From Kitagawia praeruptora (lineage: Eukaryota; Streptophyta; Magnoliopsida; Apiales; Apiaceae): a stretch of 64,000 nucleotides of DNA. The DNA lies in NCBI GenBank assembly GCA_037693485.1, contig CM075346.1, forward strand, positions 122,934,001 to 122,998,000. Direction: 5' to 3'. Positions 10,783 to 23,633 of this stretch are shown in pieces (position 1 is the first letter of the stretch; every line of letters begins with the position of its first letter). A program made the position numbers and the translations under genes. A model generated the notes under the pieces. It saw only the letters and a program-made list of their open reading frames with translations. It ran no database searches and was not told where the DNA came from.

Positions 10783-13700
10783 ATGGCAGGGTCAAGTAGT
10801 TTAAACTCAGCAGCTGAAATGGAACTACAGCCACATCACTCTATTAATATCAATGCATCACCTCATCCTCCTCACCCTGTGTCTCCTTCTCCGGTTGCGC
10901 CGCAGAATCAACGCCCTGGTCCTAGTTTGCCTTCTGCTGTGTATCTTTCTGGTTAGCCCTTTTTCAGTTTCATCCTCATTTTATATGTATTTGTCTTGAT
11001 GCTTATTGTTTCTTTCTTTCTTTTTTTTTTTGCTAAATGATGCTTATTGTTTCTTGATTGCTGCAATTGAGCATTTTCGGAATTTAATACATTGTCAAGT
11101 ACAAAATTGATTGATTAGGAGTCGACTTCATGCAATGTTGCCAATAGTTTTGTAAAAGTCAACACAAATAGGATGATTTAGATCCTTCATTACAATTTCG
11201 TTATTGTTTCATTTTTTTTTCGAGTGTCTACTATGCTCCATATATAAGCCGTGTTTGTTTCATGGGATTATATTTATATTTGATTATTAAGGTTTTTGTG
11301 ATGTAAACTTCAATTATGTTCTTAGTGTATTTCTTCAAGATTATAATACCTAGTGAAGGGTCGATATTAATTAAACCCAAAAACTGAACTAGAAAGTGAT
11401 ATATATTTATTTATTACAGTAATTTCAAGTGACATAGTGTGATAAATGAGTACAAATCATAGTCTACGTGCATCGAGGTTTCCTTATTTTTTTGCTAAGC
11501 TATGTTTCCCTTTTAATAAACAAGCTCTGTAATAACGTCCAGCTTGTTATATTTCAAATCACGATATGTACAGCAAGATGTCATAGATCATAGATGCAAC
11601 TGGAACTACCTGTTTTGGGAGAGTCGGTCATTTAACATTATGTGTGTACAGTGAGATGACATAGATGTAACACGAACTGCGAGTTCTGGGAGAGGCGGTT
11701 ATTTAATATAGTGTGTTTGCAGTAAGGTTTGCCAGTTACATCCCGATCCCTCAAGTCAACGTGGAGTCACAATTATCTGGGTGTAAATTGTCCACTTTAC
11801 ACCTAAAGCACATAATTATCTAAGTCCCTTTTTTTAACCAACGTAATTGATAGAGTTGACATTGTTCAGCCTATGTTACGTTTCTGCGTCTCTTATTGCA
11901 ACTGGCCAATAATCAATACTAGCCGATAACCGTGCGAAGCACGGATTGTGATAAATTATCTTAAATTTCTAATTTTTAACTTTTTTAAATGAATAAAATC
12001 TTGAACCATCAAGTTGTATATAATACTATATTCTCGACTTTTATTTCGATTGTTAGTTAATAGACTCCTAGTATATAACTTCAATAATAAATTAAATTAA
12101 TATTTAATTTTATTATTTAATTAATTAAATTTATGTAACTTATCTCTGGTAATATAAGAATAGTTATATTATTAATTGTAATTGTATTTATTATTAATCT
12201 ATTATAGATATATTTTAAATATTAATTAATGGAGCCCTAAGTCCTATATTCTCGACTTTTATTTCAATTTTTAGTTAATAGACTCCTAGTATATAACTTC
12301 ATTATTAAATTAAATTAATATTTAATATTATGATTTTAATTAATTAAATTAATTAATATTTAGTGGCATACCGCTTTATACATGCCATACCGCAGTATAC
12401 ATTAATTAATTGGCATACCGTATTTTAGTTTAGAGAGGACTTATTTAATTAATAGTTCTTATTCTTATTGGCCTTCTATACACTTAAAAAACAGTTTTTA
12501 AAGTAAGATCAAATAGTAAAACAAGTTATTATTAATTGATTAATTAATTAATTAATTGGCATACCGTGCATACCGCGGTATACATGGCATACCATTTAAA
12601 GGTGGTTTCTGCTTTTAGTAAAGAGTATAGATTAGTGTTAAAAAATATAAGGTAGACCTGAGGTAGGTAGTTTGTTTTTGTTTAATTTGCAGCTGAGTAA
12701 GTTTTAAAGGCATCAAATTGAATTGATGTTTACTACTAATATTATTTTTTAATTAACAAAAATAATCAACAGAAGTAAATACAAGAACGAAATTTACTCA
12801 TAACTTCTTTCTTATTAACAAGTTTTGAATTGTGTACTAAGCTTTAACACTTGACCTTTACACAGAGGAACAAAGGGAAAATTACCTAGATATTTGTTTG
12901 CCACTCTATGAAGCTGCACTGAAAGGTGACTGGCAAGCTGCTCAAAAAATCATAGGCAAATATCCACAGGTGATTAATGTGAGCATTACCAAGAATTATG
13001 AGACTGCTCTTCACATTGCGTCATCAACAAAACACACTCACTTTGTGGAAGAGCTGGTGAAGTTAATGAAACCTGAGGACTTGAAGCTTCAAAACAAAAA
13101 CTGGAACACAGCTCTCTGCTTAGCAGCAGCAGCTGGAACTGTTAAAATTGCTTTTATTATGGTGAAAAAGGAACCTAAACTTCTCCAGGAACGTGGAAAT
13201 AATAATATGTCACCACTCTTGATGGCAGCTTTGTTTGGACACAAAGACATGGTCTCATATCTTTATTCCGAGGCTAAAGATATGAGAGATGACGACTGGA
13301 CTGAAACGGATAGAATAATGCTACTGCATGCTTGTGTCAGCGCAAATCTATATGGTAAACTTTCTCTTAGTAGTAACATACTAATTAGTAAAAAAGCAAG
13401 TTATATTATATATAAGATTTCTATGCCATTCCAATTCGAGATAAATATCATTATCCTTCTTCATTTAACTTTTTGTCCAAGTAGACAAATTGAAGAGGTG
13501 TAACATAAATGTCACAAGTCTTGTTTTTGCAATTATTGATGGTCAACAATTCATAATATGGAGTGCACAGAACCCTTGTCCAAATATTGAACCTGTTAAA
13601 TTAGGGATATGTAGCACATTTGGTGAATATGAGAAGTTGTGTTTTTTCTAAATAAATCTTGTAAGATTAGATAACTCTTCCAGAGGAGGATTTATGGGTT

Positions 13701-15937
13701 TCGCAAGGGGTGCTCCACTCCTCAATGGCTATATTTAGTATTAGCTGATTTTAATCTTCTTGTACCTGTTTTTTTTTCCCATTATAGATATTGTGCTTTA
13801 CATTTGAAAACTTTAAATTTCTTGATGTACAACATCTGGATTCTGAAGTATCCCTTAAATAATTATGTTGTTTCAAACAGGTTTATAGCTCTGGGCTTGA
13901 TCGTAATATCACTCATTTTCCGAATTTTAAGTTCAACCTCAATTTTGTTTTGACTGCACACGTTTGCCAACACATACTTTTGATTGTTAATATCTTGAAT
14001 TTCGTATTAGTATTAAATATAAAAACTTCACTGTATTAAAGTACTCATAAATACGAATCCAACAAGATCACTCATGACTATATTTGGTCTTATAGATTAG
14101 ACGTAAATTAGTAGTTTGTCTCATGTTATGAACAGTCCCGACATATGAAACAAGAGAAACAATAAGAGACGGAGGGAGTATAACAGTTTACCTAATTTTG
14201 TAGATGTTGCATTGAAATTATTGGACAAACACAAGAAGGAACTAGCTCTGGCAACTGACAAGAATGCACTCCATGTTTTGGCTAGAAATCCGTCAGTATT
14301 TGATGGAACAAGGCAGCCCATTTTTTGGAGACTACTTAACAAAAGTAAGTTATCCGCCGGTAAACGCACTATCTTTTGTTTCCCTGATGATGCATGTAAT
14401 ATTTTCTCAATTTTTTATTCATTGAAACCAAAAAAATATTTAACATTATTAATTCAGGAGGTAAAGAATGCATGTAAAGAATGTGAACCTATTCTATGTC
14501 CTCTATGCATATGCAACATATTTAATTGTGTCTAATATTATTATATATTCTTTTTACAGTACTTCCTGGACCAAGAATAGGACCTGGTGAGAAGAAGTGT
14601 CAAGCACTTGAAATAGTCCAGATAATTTGGAGAGAGGTTGTTAAACTAAAGGATGATGACATATGGAACATAATAAGAGGACCTCCAGAGATAGTGAAAG
14701 TCAGAGAAAGCAACCACCCTGCTGCTAAGTATGTGGATAGATTCGCTGGATATCAGTCTCGACTTTTGTTTGTTGCTGCTGCATTAGGAAACACTAAATT
14801 TTTAATTGAGCTTCTTCGATTATGTCCTGAACTGATATGGAAGATAGATGACAATGATCGAACAATTTTCCATGTTGCAGTCTTGCATCGTCAGGAGAGT
14901 GTCTACAATCTGCTATATGAGATAGGCTCAATTAAGGACCTTGTAACTTCTTTTAAGGATACAAATGACAACAATATACTGCACTTAGCAGCCAAGAAGC
15001 CAGAACAAAGTCGACTTCATATTGTGTCAGGAGTAGCTCTTCAAATGCAAAGGGAAATTCTGTGGTTCAAGGTACATACTCCTTCCTTACAACTTGAATC
15101 TTAAAAAGTACGTTTGCTTGGAAGAATCTGTATTGTTTTAGCTGTAAAAATAATTTCCTGGTCTTGATCTCCACCCACTTTCCCAACTTTACTTTTTATT
15201 AAAAGCGCCCCCCTTCCCCTAAAAATTAAATAAATTAATAAATTTTGATATAATAATACTTACTGTGCCTCTTAGTGTATTTACTCTTGCAATTTCGTAA
15301 CATTTTTCAAATGATAATATAGGAAGTAGAAACTATGGTGCATCCTTCTCTAAGAGAAAAGAAGAACAAACAACGTCAAACTCCCCAAGATTTATTCACT
15401 GAGGAGCATGCAGACTTGATGGAGAAAGGGGAACGCTGGATGAAGGAAACAGCAGCTCAGTGCATGGTTGTTGCTGCCCTTATAGCCACAATTATGTTTG
15501 CAGCAGCTTTTACTTTACCAGGAGGTAACAATCAGGAGAGCGGCCATCCAATATTCAAACATGAAAGTGCCTTCATCGTGTTTGTAATAACAGACGCCGT
15601 ATCATTGTTCAGCTCCTCAGCTTCCATACTCATGTTCTTGGCCATTCTCACAGCACGTTATGCAGAAAGAGATTTCTTGGTGTCTTTACCTATAAAATTG
15701 ATGATTGGACTCCTAGCACTTTTCGTCTCAATTACTACAATGATGATTGCTTTCAGTGCGAGCTTCTTCCTAGTTTATACAAAAGGTATGAAATGGGTAC
15801 CTTACCTAATCACTGGGTTGGCTGGAGTACCGGTACTTTTATTTGCTAGACTTCAATATCGTCTATTTTTTGACGTGGTTCGTACAACATTGAGTTCTAG
15901 GTTTCTGTTTAAACCAAAGAAACACATGCTTTACTAA
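10783..15937 (+). CDS. Ankyrin-repeat protein with PGG membrane domain (ACD6/ITN1-like)
   Basis: Exons 10783-10951, 12866-13354, 14204-14344, 14560-15071 and 15323-15937 join in frame at GT-AG sites to give about 641 residues. Residues 1-56 are Ser/Pro-rich. Ankyrin repeats follow: residues about 60-219 (LPLYEAALKGDWQAA, YETALHIASS, NTALCLAAAAGTVK, SPLLMAALFGH) and about 330-430 (LLFVAAALGNTKFL, RTIFHVAVLHRQ, NNILHLAAKK). The C-terminus carries the PGG domain (KETAAQCMVVAALIATIMFA, then FTLPGG at about residue 503) and about four hydrophobic membrane segments. In this family the ankyrin face is cytosolic and the proteins act in salt, ABA or immune signalling (ITN1, ACD6). The specific role here is unknown. 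The start is the only ATG that opens exon 1. A Helitron occupies part of intron 1. Confidence 0.9.
11919..12631 (-). mobile_element. Non-autonomous Helitron in ankyrin-gene intron 1
   Basis: On the minus strand it begins TCTATACTCTTTACT and ends with an imperfect hairpin (ccgtgcttcgcacgg), a spacer and CTAG. It is flanked by A on one side and T on the other, as Helitrons require. The interior is AT-rich with repeated GGCATACCG/CGGTATAC words (12363-12600). It lies wholly in an intron and leaves the splice sites untouched. Confidence 0.8.
13355..14203 (+). other. Ankyrin-gene intron 2
   Basis: The intron starts GTAAAC and ends TTTTGTAG. No gene is seen. A one-sided MITE terminus (gagacggagggagta) lies at about 14167-14181, just before the acceptor; I could not find its partner. 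Confidence 0.6.
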
Positions 15938-16768
15938 AGAATTCCATATTGTATCTTTGTCGGTTACTCATTACGTTGTCCCCTTTATGTTCATCTCAAA
16001 ATGTACTTGGGTGCCTCCTTTTTGTCTTTTGAAATGTATAAGTTCATATATCATAGGTTCAATTCTGAACTAATGAGTATGTGATAGTTTATTTTGTTTC
16101 AACCTGCAAGATACTGACAAAAATAATACAGTGTGTAAGTTGGTTCTGGCATCATTGGAGTGGCATAAAACAGTTTTGACTGCATAGTCTACCTCCACGA
16201 ATTCGCTAAATAAAACAGCCTATCAAAGTTCTTTGGTACTCTTGATCAGGCATAGTCAAAATCAACAAACCAACCCAACAACTTAAGTGCCAGAAATACA
16301 CAAGAGAGCGTCTCTAAAGTTTCACAAAAAAACAGTAAAACAGCAACTAAGTTTATTGTTTCCATATACCCCAGTCTCCTTCCATTATAAATTCGTTTGT
16401 CATCACCAATGATGAAGTGTAATCAATCATATAAATTATTGATCTTTTGTTTGACCAACTCCATATACTAATTGAACTTCAAGTAGGTCTGAAAATAGCA
16501 ACATACTTTATACTAGAAACGAACTCTAATGAAATTTCAAGTAAATCTAGATCTGCATTTTACTCATATCTCTCCGTTTTCTAGTCTCTAAACAAGCAGT
16601 GTCATGGGAAACCTTGTCGCACGTTGGTGTGACTCTGGCATTCCAAGAGAAGTGACATATTCCAGAATCGAATCGAGAGTTGATCTTTTATTTGTTATTT
16701 GGATAGAACAAGTTAATGTTCTTCTTGAATATTCTTATTGGCTTCCTATTCTTTTTATTCTGACAAGT
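15938..16768. other. Intergenic, 3' flank of ankyrin gene
   Basis: The first few hundred bases should include the ankyrin gene's 3' untranslated region. I see no further gene. An ATG at 16604 opens only a short frame (MGNLVARWCDSGIPREV...). It does not resemble the usual coiled-coil start of an NLR, so I do not join it to the NLR remnant downstream. Confidence 0.5.
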
Positions 16769-19021
16769 TGAGATCCTCCTTGCAAGCATTTCCGAGCTTT
16801 ACACTCACAGCTCACCCTGATTCTTCATATTTGTCGATAATCTATGAAAAAATAGAAGAAGCTGTTAGTCGGATAGATGAGTATAAAAGTGTAGTATGAC
16901 CAAACGTGGATCTAAACTCTGTTGGTGACCGACTAGCGCTTCAAGTGGCTGAGGTTTATGTAGCCTACATGCAAGTTTTTGGGAAGACACAAGATTGGAA
17001 TTCCACGTACCCATATTTTGCTTCCCACTTTCATTTTCACAAGAAGAAATTTCAAGAACAACTTAATGATGAAGTTTTTGTTGGATTCCGAGAGGAGGCA
17101 AGTAATTTACTCAAAAAACTTGTGAGTATCACAAAGAAGCAGCTTGAAGTGATATCTATTGAAGGGATGGGTGGACTTGGTAAGACGACTTTAGCTAGAA
17201 GACTTTATACTGATCCTTATGTAGTATCATACTTTTATGTTCGAGTATGGGTCACTTGTTCTCAGGATTATCAAAAGAGGGATTTATTGCTTGGCATTTT
17301 AAGGTCTGTTGTTGAGAATGCTGATGAAGTTTGTAGCTTGAATGATAACATGTTAGCCCATGAATTGTATCGTGCTTTAATGGGTCGGAGATATCTTATT
17401 GTAATTGATGATATATGGAGTAGCAAGGCATGTGATGACTTAAAAAAATGTTTTCCCTATAACAACAATGGGAGTAAAATTATGTTGACCACCCGGCTCA
17501 AAGATGTTGCTTTGCATGCACAATCTGATGGGAATCCGCTTTGTTTGCGTTTCCTAACAGATGAGGAAAGTTTTGATTTGTTAAGAAGGAAAGCTGCCAT
17601 TATTGGAGATCTCTTTGATCATTTGGAATCGATTGGAAATAGTATAGCAAAAAAATGTCATGGTTTGCCTCTTGCAATTGTTGTAGTTGCTGGACTACTT
17701 AAAAACAATTTGAAGATGGATTGGTGGCTAAAGGTTGCAGAAAGTGTAAGTTCGCACATCGCAAGTGATGAAAATTAATACATGGATACACTAGCATTGA
17801 GTTATAACCACCTGCCCACACACTTGAGAGCTTGTTTTCTCTACTTTGGAGCATTCCCAGAAGATCATGACATTCCAGTAAGTAAATTGATTTGGTTATG
17901 GATTATTTGATGGATCTTATAAGTAGAAGTCTAGTTGTAGGCAAGAAAGGGTCTAGTGGTGCAATCAAAACATGCTGCATTCATGACCTCTTGCGCAACT
18001 TGTGCTTAAGAAAAGCCGAGGAAGAGAATTTTTCACAAAAATTTGACTACAATAAACATTCTTACATATGTCATCATTCCTTAACAAATTCCGTCCAAAA
18101 AATCCAAACTATTTCTTAGCACAAATGTCACTACTATTCCATCAAACTGTTCTTGCTATTCTCTTGAAGTTTCCCATTCATTTTTCAGGGATATACCAAT
18201 TTTATGGGATACCTCTAACCTTATAAGGGCTTTGAATATATCATCCATAGAATTTTTCATATTTCCAAGTGAATTATTGCAACTAGTACACCTGAGGTAC
18301 TTGGAGCTTCGGTTTAGGTCCGGTAACCCTCCCGAATCTATATCCCACCTTACAGAACTCCAAACACTCATCATGTCATCAAGGGTGGGTATGGTTATTC
18401 CAAATAGCGTGTGGAGGATGATAAAGTTAGAACATCTTTGTATCAAATCTGGGGAAAATCTTGTGAATTTCTCTACCGCTGGAGAACTTAGCTTATTGGA
18501 AAACTTGCAGACATTGTCACTAGTGAGGCCTACTACGCAATGTCAACATATCTTAGCTAGAGCTCGCAATTTGCTGAAGCTAGGTATTTGTGGACCACTG
18601 ATAACAAAGAGTGGGAATTTGGAAATTCCTGATCTAGGCCTTTTAGTGCATCTCGAAACACTGAAGTTGCTCAATACAATTCCTTTGTTTAAATCTGGAA
18701 GATTTAGCGATTTAATTTCATTTCCTGAAAGTCTTAAAAGTCTTTCAATTTCAAATACATATTTGGATTGGAGGGGAAGCTTGTAATCATTTTCCAGTGC
18801 TTCAGCGCTTACAGGTGTTCCGGTGCCCTAATCTGATGGAGATTCCGGAAGACTTGGGTAAAATATACACACTTGAGTGCATTGAGTTAAGTGGATGTAG
18901 TGATGCTGCAACAGAGTCTGCAAGGGATATCCAGAAAGAGCAAGAGAGCAATGGTAACGATTGGCTTCAGATCCTTCTCAGTCCTGGACTAACTCCTACA
19001 GCAATGCATAAAAAATGCTGA
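16769..19021 (+). pseudogene. Decayed CC-NB-ARC-LRR resistance gene (R1-like)
   Basis: NLRs are cytosolic immune receptors. The NB-ARC core is readable over 16906-17775: P-loop GMGGLGKTT, kinase-2 LIVIDDIW, RNBS-B SKIMLTTR, GLPLA. Beyond it are a FLYFGAFPED motif (about 17838) and an IHDLLRN (MHD-like) motif in another frame (about 17980). LRR-type sequence runs over 18232-18786 and a terminal piece (PVLQRLQVFRCPNLMEIPEDLG) over 18797-19021. Breaks are many: a TGA at about 16897, a TAA at 17776, frame changes near 17890, 18120 and 18790, and apparent loss of several LRRs before 18797. No ATG opens the NB-ARC frame. Motif wording fits the late-blight R1A/R1B family of asterids. It is a pseudogene with high confidence; the subfamily is an inference. 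Confidence 0.85.
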
Positions 19022-19384
19022 TTAATTTTAGTGAAGTTTTTGATTGAGGATTTTTTGTTTTCAATTTTTTTATAAGCTTTTCAAATAATTATTTCAGGGA
19101 TATTTAGTATGTTGTTCTATGTTTTATATGTGTTCTTTTAATGAAGTTTTCGTATATATGAACCTCCCCAGGTGATAACTTGTATTGCTAGATGGTGCTT
19201 GAAACAAATTTCAACAACTGGTTCTAATGTTCTATACTATTGCGTTTTGCCTCCTATCATTATTGTTAACAGTATCAAACTCTTCGGCTGGTCATATATC
19301 TGGTTTTGATTATTATTTGCTGTTATCTTCTGTTTCTGGTCCTTATACTGTTCACCTTGGTTTGAGTGAGCTTTTTACTACTAC

Positions 19385-19401
19385 AATGATTTTGCTTTGA
19401 G
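19385..19401. repeat. SINE target-site duplication, left copy
   Basis: The 17-bp word aatgattttgctttgag is repeated exactly at 19658-19674 on the other side of the SINE. Confidence 0.9.
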
Positions 19402-19657
19402 TGCCAACAACATGTTGGTGCAGTGGGTTGAATCCTTGTCTCCTTTGTAGGAGGTCAAGGGTTCGACCCCTGGTGTGTGTGAGTTTAGTTTGTATTAGTT
19501 TCCTTTCTTTGTATTTGCATTTGTATTTGTATTTGTATTTGGCCGGGGGTCCTTCGGAAACAGCCTCCCTATTGTATAGGGGCATGGTCTGCGTACAGCT
19601 ACCCTCCTCAGACACCACTTTGAGTGGTATTATAACTGAGTAAGCTAAGTTTTTTTT
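19402..19657 (+). mobile_element. Au/TS-like SINE, full length
   Basis: It is a tRNA-derived short retroposon with an RNA polymerase III A box (ggtgcagtgggttg, about 19418) and B box (ggttcgacccctgg, about 19460). A gtattt microsatellite-like stretch follows. The conserved 3' part (about 19540-19640: cgggggtccttcggaaacag, then ggtctgcgtacagctaccctc) ends in a T-rich tail. Exact 17-bp target duplications flank it (19385-19401, 19658-19674). It has no protein. Its 3' part matches the tail of the RTE LINE at 28490-30425. Confidence 0.9.
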
Positions 19658-19674
19658 AATGATTTTGCTTTGAG

Positions 19675-21259
19675 GTGCCGTGCTCTTGAAATTAATCGAA
19701 AAGAAAATATTCATAAATAAATTAATGAACACAATGTTTTACAAATTTTAATATATATAGACAACTAAATATATATTTATTTTTATTTTAATTTTGTATC
19801 ACATTTTTTTAAGCCGACACCTGTTGTATTTAATACATATAAGTCACGTTTCTCGACAGCCTTTTAATATTTTTTAATTGTTTTCAAAATATAGACTATT
19901 TAGAAAAGAAATAAAAAAGAATCTATAAATAAATTAGTGAATATATATATATATATATACAACAAAATAAATCATATACTTATTTTTTACGTCGATTTTG
20001 TGTCACGTTTTCTTGAACTGACACCCGTTGTAATAAATACATATAGATAAAAAAACAGATTTGATTGAATTAATTAAAAGAAGATGTGAAATATTATGAT
20101 CAAGAACAATGAGAAGATAATAACGACAAATAACAATTAAAAATAAATAAATAAAGAGAAAATGCTAAAAGTTAAAATGCTTTGTGCCAAGTTTTTCAAG
20201 TGCTTCTACTCTCAAACAGATACTTCTCAAACAGAGAAAGATCTGCTAATTATTGTTCACACGATCAGGTGTTTCTGTACCAAGATCACTAATAAAAAGT
20301 TTTCAAAATTCAAAGTAAAGAACAACCATTGGTTACTAATAATTCATAATTATAACTAAAATCATTACAAATCATAATTTAAAATTAAAACGAAGAAAGC
20401 AAATGTTAAACAAATGTTTTTAAAGAGTTTACTATTTAAAATTAAATGATTCATGTGTGATAACAAAATAAGTGTTTTTTTTAAGAACAATAGAATTAAC
20501 TCATAGAATAAAAGCCATACGACATCTACAAAGATAGTCGAGTCGAACAAACATAAAATAGAAACAATTGCCTATCATCATAAAGAGATAGTCGAGCAAT
20601 TTGTTGAAAATGATGTATTTACATATACCGCTCACTTCACCCGTTTCTTCGTAACCTGTTTGAGCTATCGACCATGATTGCAATTCCATACAAAACTTCA
20701 TCCATAAATCAAAACTAGCTCTCACAATAAAGGAGAGAAAAACAATACTGCCGCTCACAATTAAGAAGCCAATAACCAACCTCTCACAAAGGAGAGAAAT
20801 CATACTGAAAAACACAAGCCGAAAATCGATATAAGAACAAACTGAAAATGCAAAAAAATCCAAAAAAACTTAGATCTGACAAACGAAACCACAAGATAAC
20901 GGTTAACTCTCGAATCCAGCAAGCTCCGCTTGAATCGAGAAGAAAGAAAACCGGAAGCTCCGATAATGTAGATCTAGAAAACCCAAATCAAACCAAGAGG
21001 ATAGAAATCCTTACTCAAAAAGGAAGATTATTAAAAGAGATAAATCAAACAAAATAAAAGAAAGAAATTGGGCTTTCCACCGGAAATTAAAACTAGTGAA
21101 AGCCCCTCCGGTTGAAGAAGGAGGCGGATGCTTGAAACAACAGAGGAAAAGAGAGTTGGGGACGAGGAGAGTACACAAAATAAGTGTTTAATTTGAACAA
21201 AATTACTCCATGTATATTAGGCATTCGAAAATTGGATAAAAATAAATTAAAATAATAAA
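19675..21259. other. AT-rich intergenic DNA without a credible gene
   Basis: Two diverged copies of a roughly 200-bp block (about 19700-19860 and 19915-20045) share agtgaa-tatatat, tttgtgtcac and gacacccgttgta words. The rest (20050-21250) holds only short low-complexity frames. A GA/AG-rich stretch lies at 20840-21180. Confidence 0.45.
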
Positions 21260-21304
21260 AAATCACGGTATTAGCATGCGTAGCGCATGCAAAAGGTCCC
21301 TAGT
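21260..21304 (+). mobile_element. Helitron 3' terminus
   Basis: A hairpin (gcatgcgtagcgcatgc) is followed by a 9-nt spacer and CTAG|T, the canonical Helitron 3' end. I could not identify the matching TC start upstream, so only the terminus is annotated; the body probably includes part of 19.7-21.2 kb. Confidence 0.6.
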
Positions 21305-21725
21305 AATATAGAGTAACATCCACAACCTGCATATTAATTGGTTGGATAAATATCCAGATTTAAAGGGCAATGTGAAAAATAAAGATAATAGAGTGATTTG
21401 CTGGGCCCTTACCGTGGCTTGGGTGGTCGGAGATAGACATGGCGTGCGTCGAAGGTTGAGAAAAAAATTAATCCAGTAGTGGCTTCCATCGGCTCAATTT
21501 TTAATAGATAATTTCATTCAGGATTATGCTTTTGATGTAGAGAAAGTGAGAGATGCATGAAATAATTATCTTCATAATGCCGAACATGTCTTATCTTATA
21601 TAAGGGATTGGGGCATTTCGTACGATGAGGATTACATATACACGGGCTTTAGATCAGAGGGAGCAGAACATGAGGAAAAACGTGATACTTCAAAGATATA
21701 AATTATAATCTCTTTATTATTATTA
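21305..21725. other. Unassigned fragment
   Basis: A short protein-like frame (GNVKNKDNRVICWALTVAWV, about 21367) is cut by stops soon afterwards. I do not recognise it. It lies between two Helitron termini. Confidence 0.25.
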
Positions 21726-21729
21726 CTAG

Positions 21730-21762
21730 CTTATAGCCCGTGCGATGCACCGGTAATTTTTT
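21730..21762 (-). mobile_element. Helitron 3' terminus, minus strand
   Basis: Read on the minus strand, an imperfect hairpin (ccggtgcatcgcacgggc) is followed by a spacer and CTAG, with A on the far side. The 5' end of this copy was not found with confidence. Confidence 0.55.
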
Positions 21763-22377
21763 TAATAATTTATAAATAATTGTTAAATTGTTAGTTAGTT
21801 GCTTAGGTCAAGGAGTGTTTGTAGGAATTTTGAATAAGTAATAGTAGTAGTTGTTGCGATCGGTTCGGATTTCAAAAAACCAAACCCGAATCGTTATTGT
21901 TTGGTTCAATTCGGGTTATGTTTTTATTACGCTCTAGTGTTGTCTCACATGTTTTTTTGTTTGAAATTATCAGTTGCCTAAGGTCTATATCAGTGGCTTC
22001 TTGAGGTTAGGATCTACACTCGGAAACGCAGATGCAAAGGAAGCAATCTACCAAGCACTTCGAGAGTATTTTACGTCCCGGTAATAATGAAATTATTCCA
22101 CATCCCCCACTGATAGTGAGAGTGACAATGAAATATTCTACATCCCGCCACCGATAGTGAGAGTGATAGTGAGTTTGAGAGTGACAATGATGATTCCATC
22201 CAATTGACAGAAAACAATATCCTACCAATGACATTAGTAGTGACAAATCCTTAAATAGCGACTCCACCAGCCACAACAACTTGAATGATAATTCCACCAA
22301 CGACTCCAGCCACAACAACTTGAGCAACAAATTCTCTGATAGCGACAAACCTTTCTCATTTAGTTGTTATCGTTGGT

Positions 22378-23258
22378 ATGGATTACGATAACAACTATAT
22401 TATCGTTCAGAATAGTTTTGGATTAGAATGGGGTGTTGATGGAATTGGAAACGTTGACTGTGACTTGATATTTAATGTTTTAGAGCCAAGCATTGATGAT
22501 GATAGAAACAGGGGATTACAAGGATTACATGACCATGGATTATATTCTCCAAAAGAGTTACGTGAGTTAAAAAGGCTAGAGCAAGGGAATCTTGGTACTT
22601 CCATGGCTCGACCAGTTGTTGCCAAGGTCAAGTATAGTAAGTTGTTAGCCTCTAATTATTACAAAGTTTTATTATACCCTGTTATGTATGTGCTCAACCA
22701 TAGATACGCTTATGCACAGTTAAGATGTTATTTTGCATGTTATACTAATTATAATTTATCTTTCACGCCATTGGTCTTGGATTTTATTTTAAGATTAAAA
22801 AAAACATTCTCCTTGGTTAGGCGCATAGTTTAGTATGGAATTGGTATAGAATCCATCTAGTACACTCCTTAAGGTAGAAATTTCTGGTCAATATCAATTT
22901 ACTAAAAATAATTAATCAGTGGTCTGCACCCACTTTTGATAATTCAGTGGTCTTCGCTTAAAGTGTGATGTGTGACTATTTTTTTTGTGGTTTGCCATAA
23001 TTCCTCATAGAATATTCTTCTACGTACACCGCTTCTTCTCCCTATTTGAGCATGCGTTAATCTCTTTTTTTTTTTACTTTAATAATCTGTTTAATATCAT
23101 TGTCCTCCATCATAATGTTTTTCTCCCTTCTATTCTAACTCCAGTTTTAGTAACGTGCTTATTTACTTTATGCTGACAGGCTATGGTTGATGTGGCTCGA
23201 GAGGTTGGAGCTGATGCTGTGTTTCCCATGGATGCACAGGAAAGGGAAATGATAAGGT
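22378..23258 (+). other. Exon-like coding fragments, unknown gene
   Basis: The frame from 22378 encodes a protein-like stretch (NRGLQGLHDHGLYSPKELRE, GTSMARPVVAKVKY) up to a good donor (ATA|GTAAGT) near 22638. A second piece starts after an acceptor (CTGACAG|GC) at 23179 and encodes AMVDVAREVGADAVFPMDAQ, then a donor (AG|GTATGC) near 23258. The composition is gene-like, but the two pieces do not join in phase and no start or stop can be fixed. They could be exons of an unrecognised gene or captured fragments. Confidence 0.35.
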
Positions 23259-23633
23259 ATGCTTTAAAATTTTGTCCATTGTTTTTACTTTCATTTATTC
23301 TTAGGGCCCCGCCAGGGGCACCTTCACAAAAAATGTCATAAATTAAGTGACCAATACTCAGTAAAAAAAATTAAAAAAATAAAAAAAATTACCGTTCACT
23401 GCTGACGTCACTGCCACGTAAACGATGAACAGTATTTTTTTTTTTTTGCTGAATAGAAGGTAGATTAATATACATTTTTTGTATTGAGATACCCCTAGTT
23501 TGGTTATTAGATTAGCTTGAAATGTTAGATTGGGGTTTGGTTTGTAGTTTGTAGTTAATTTTGGTTTGTAGTTGAGTAGGACTCTATGTATATATTCTAG
23601 TCTAGGTGATTATTAATGTTACAATGCAGTCCA

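Noticed and set aside
14160..14181. Stowaway-like end gagacggagggagta in ankyrin-gene intron 2
   Set aside because: No matching left end was found, so a complete element cannot be claimed.
16604..16738. ATG frame MGNLVARWCDSGIPREV as the NLR start
   Set aside because: No coiled-coil or Rx-N motif, and it does not connect in frame with the NB-ARC part.
20162..21057. Small frames on both strands in the AT-rich gap
   Set aside because: Low complexity, no splice structure, no family resemblance; likely Helitron body DNA.
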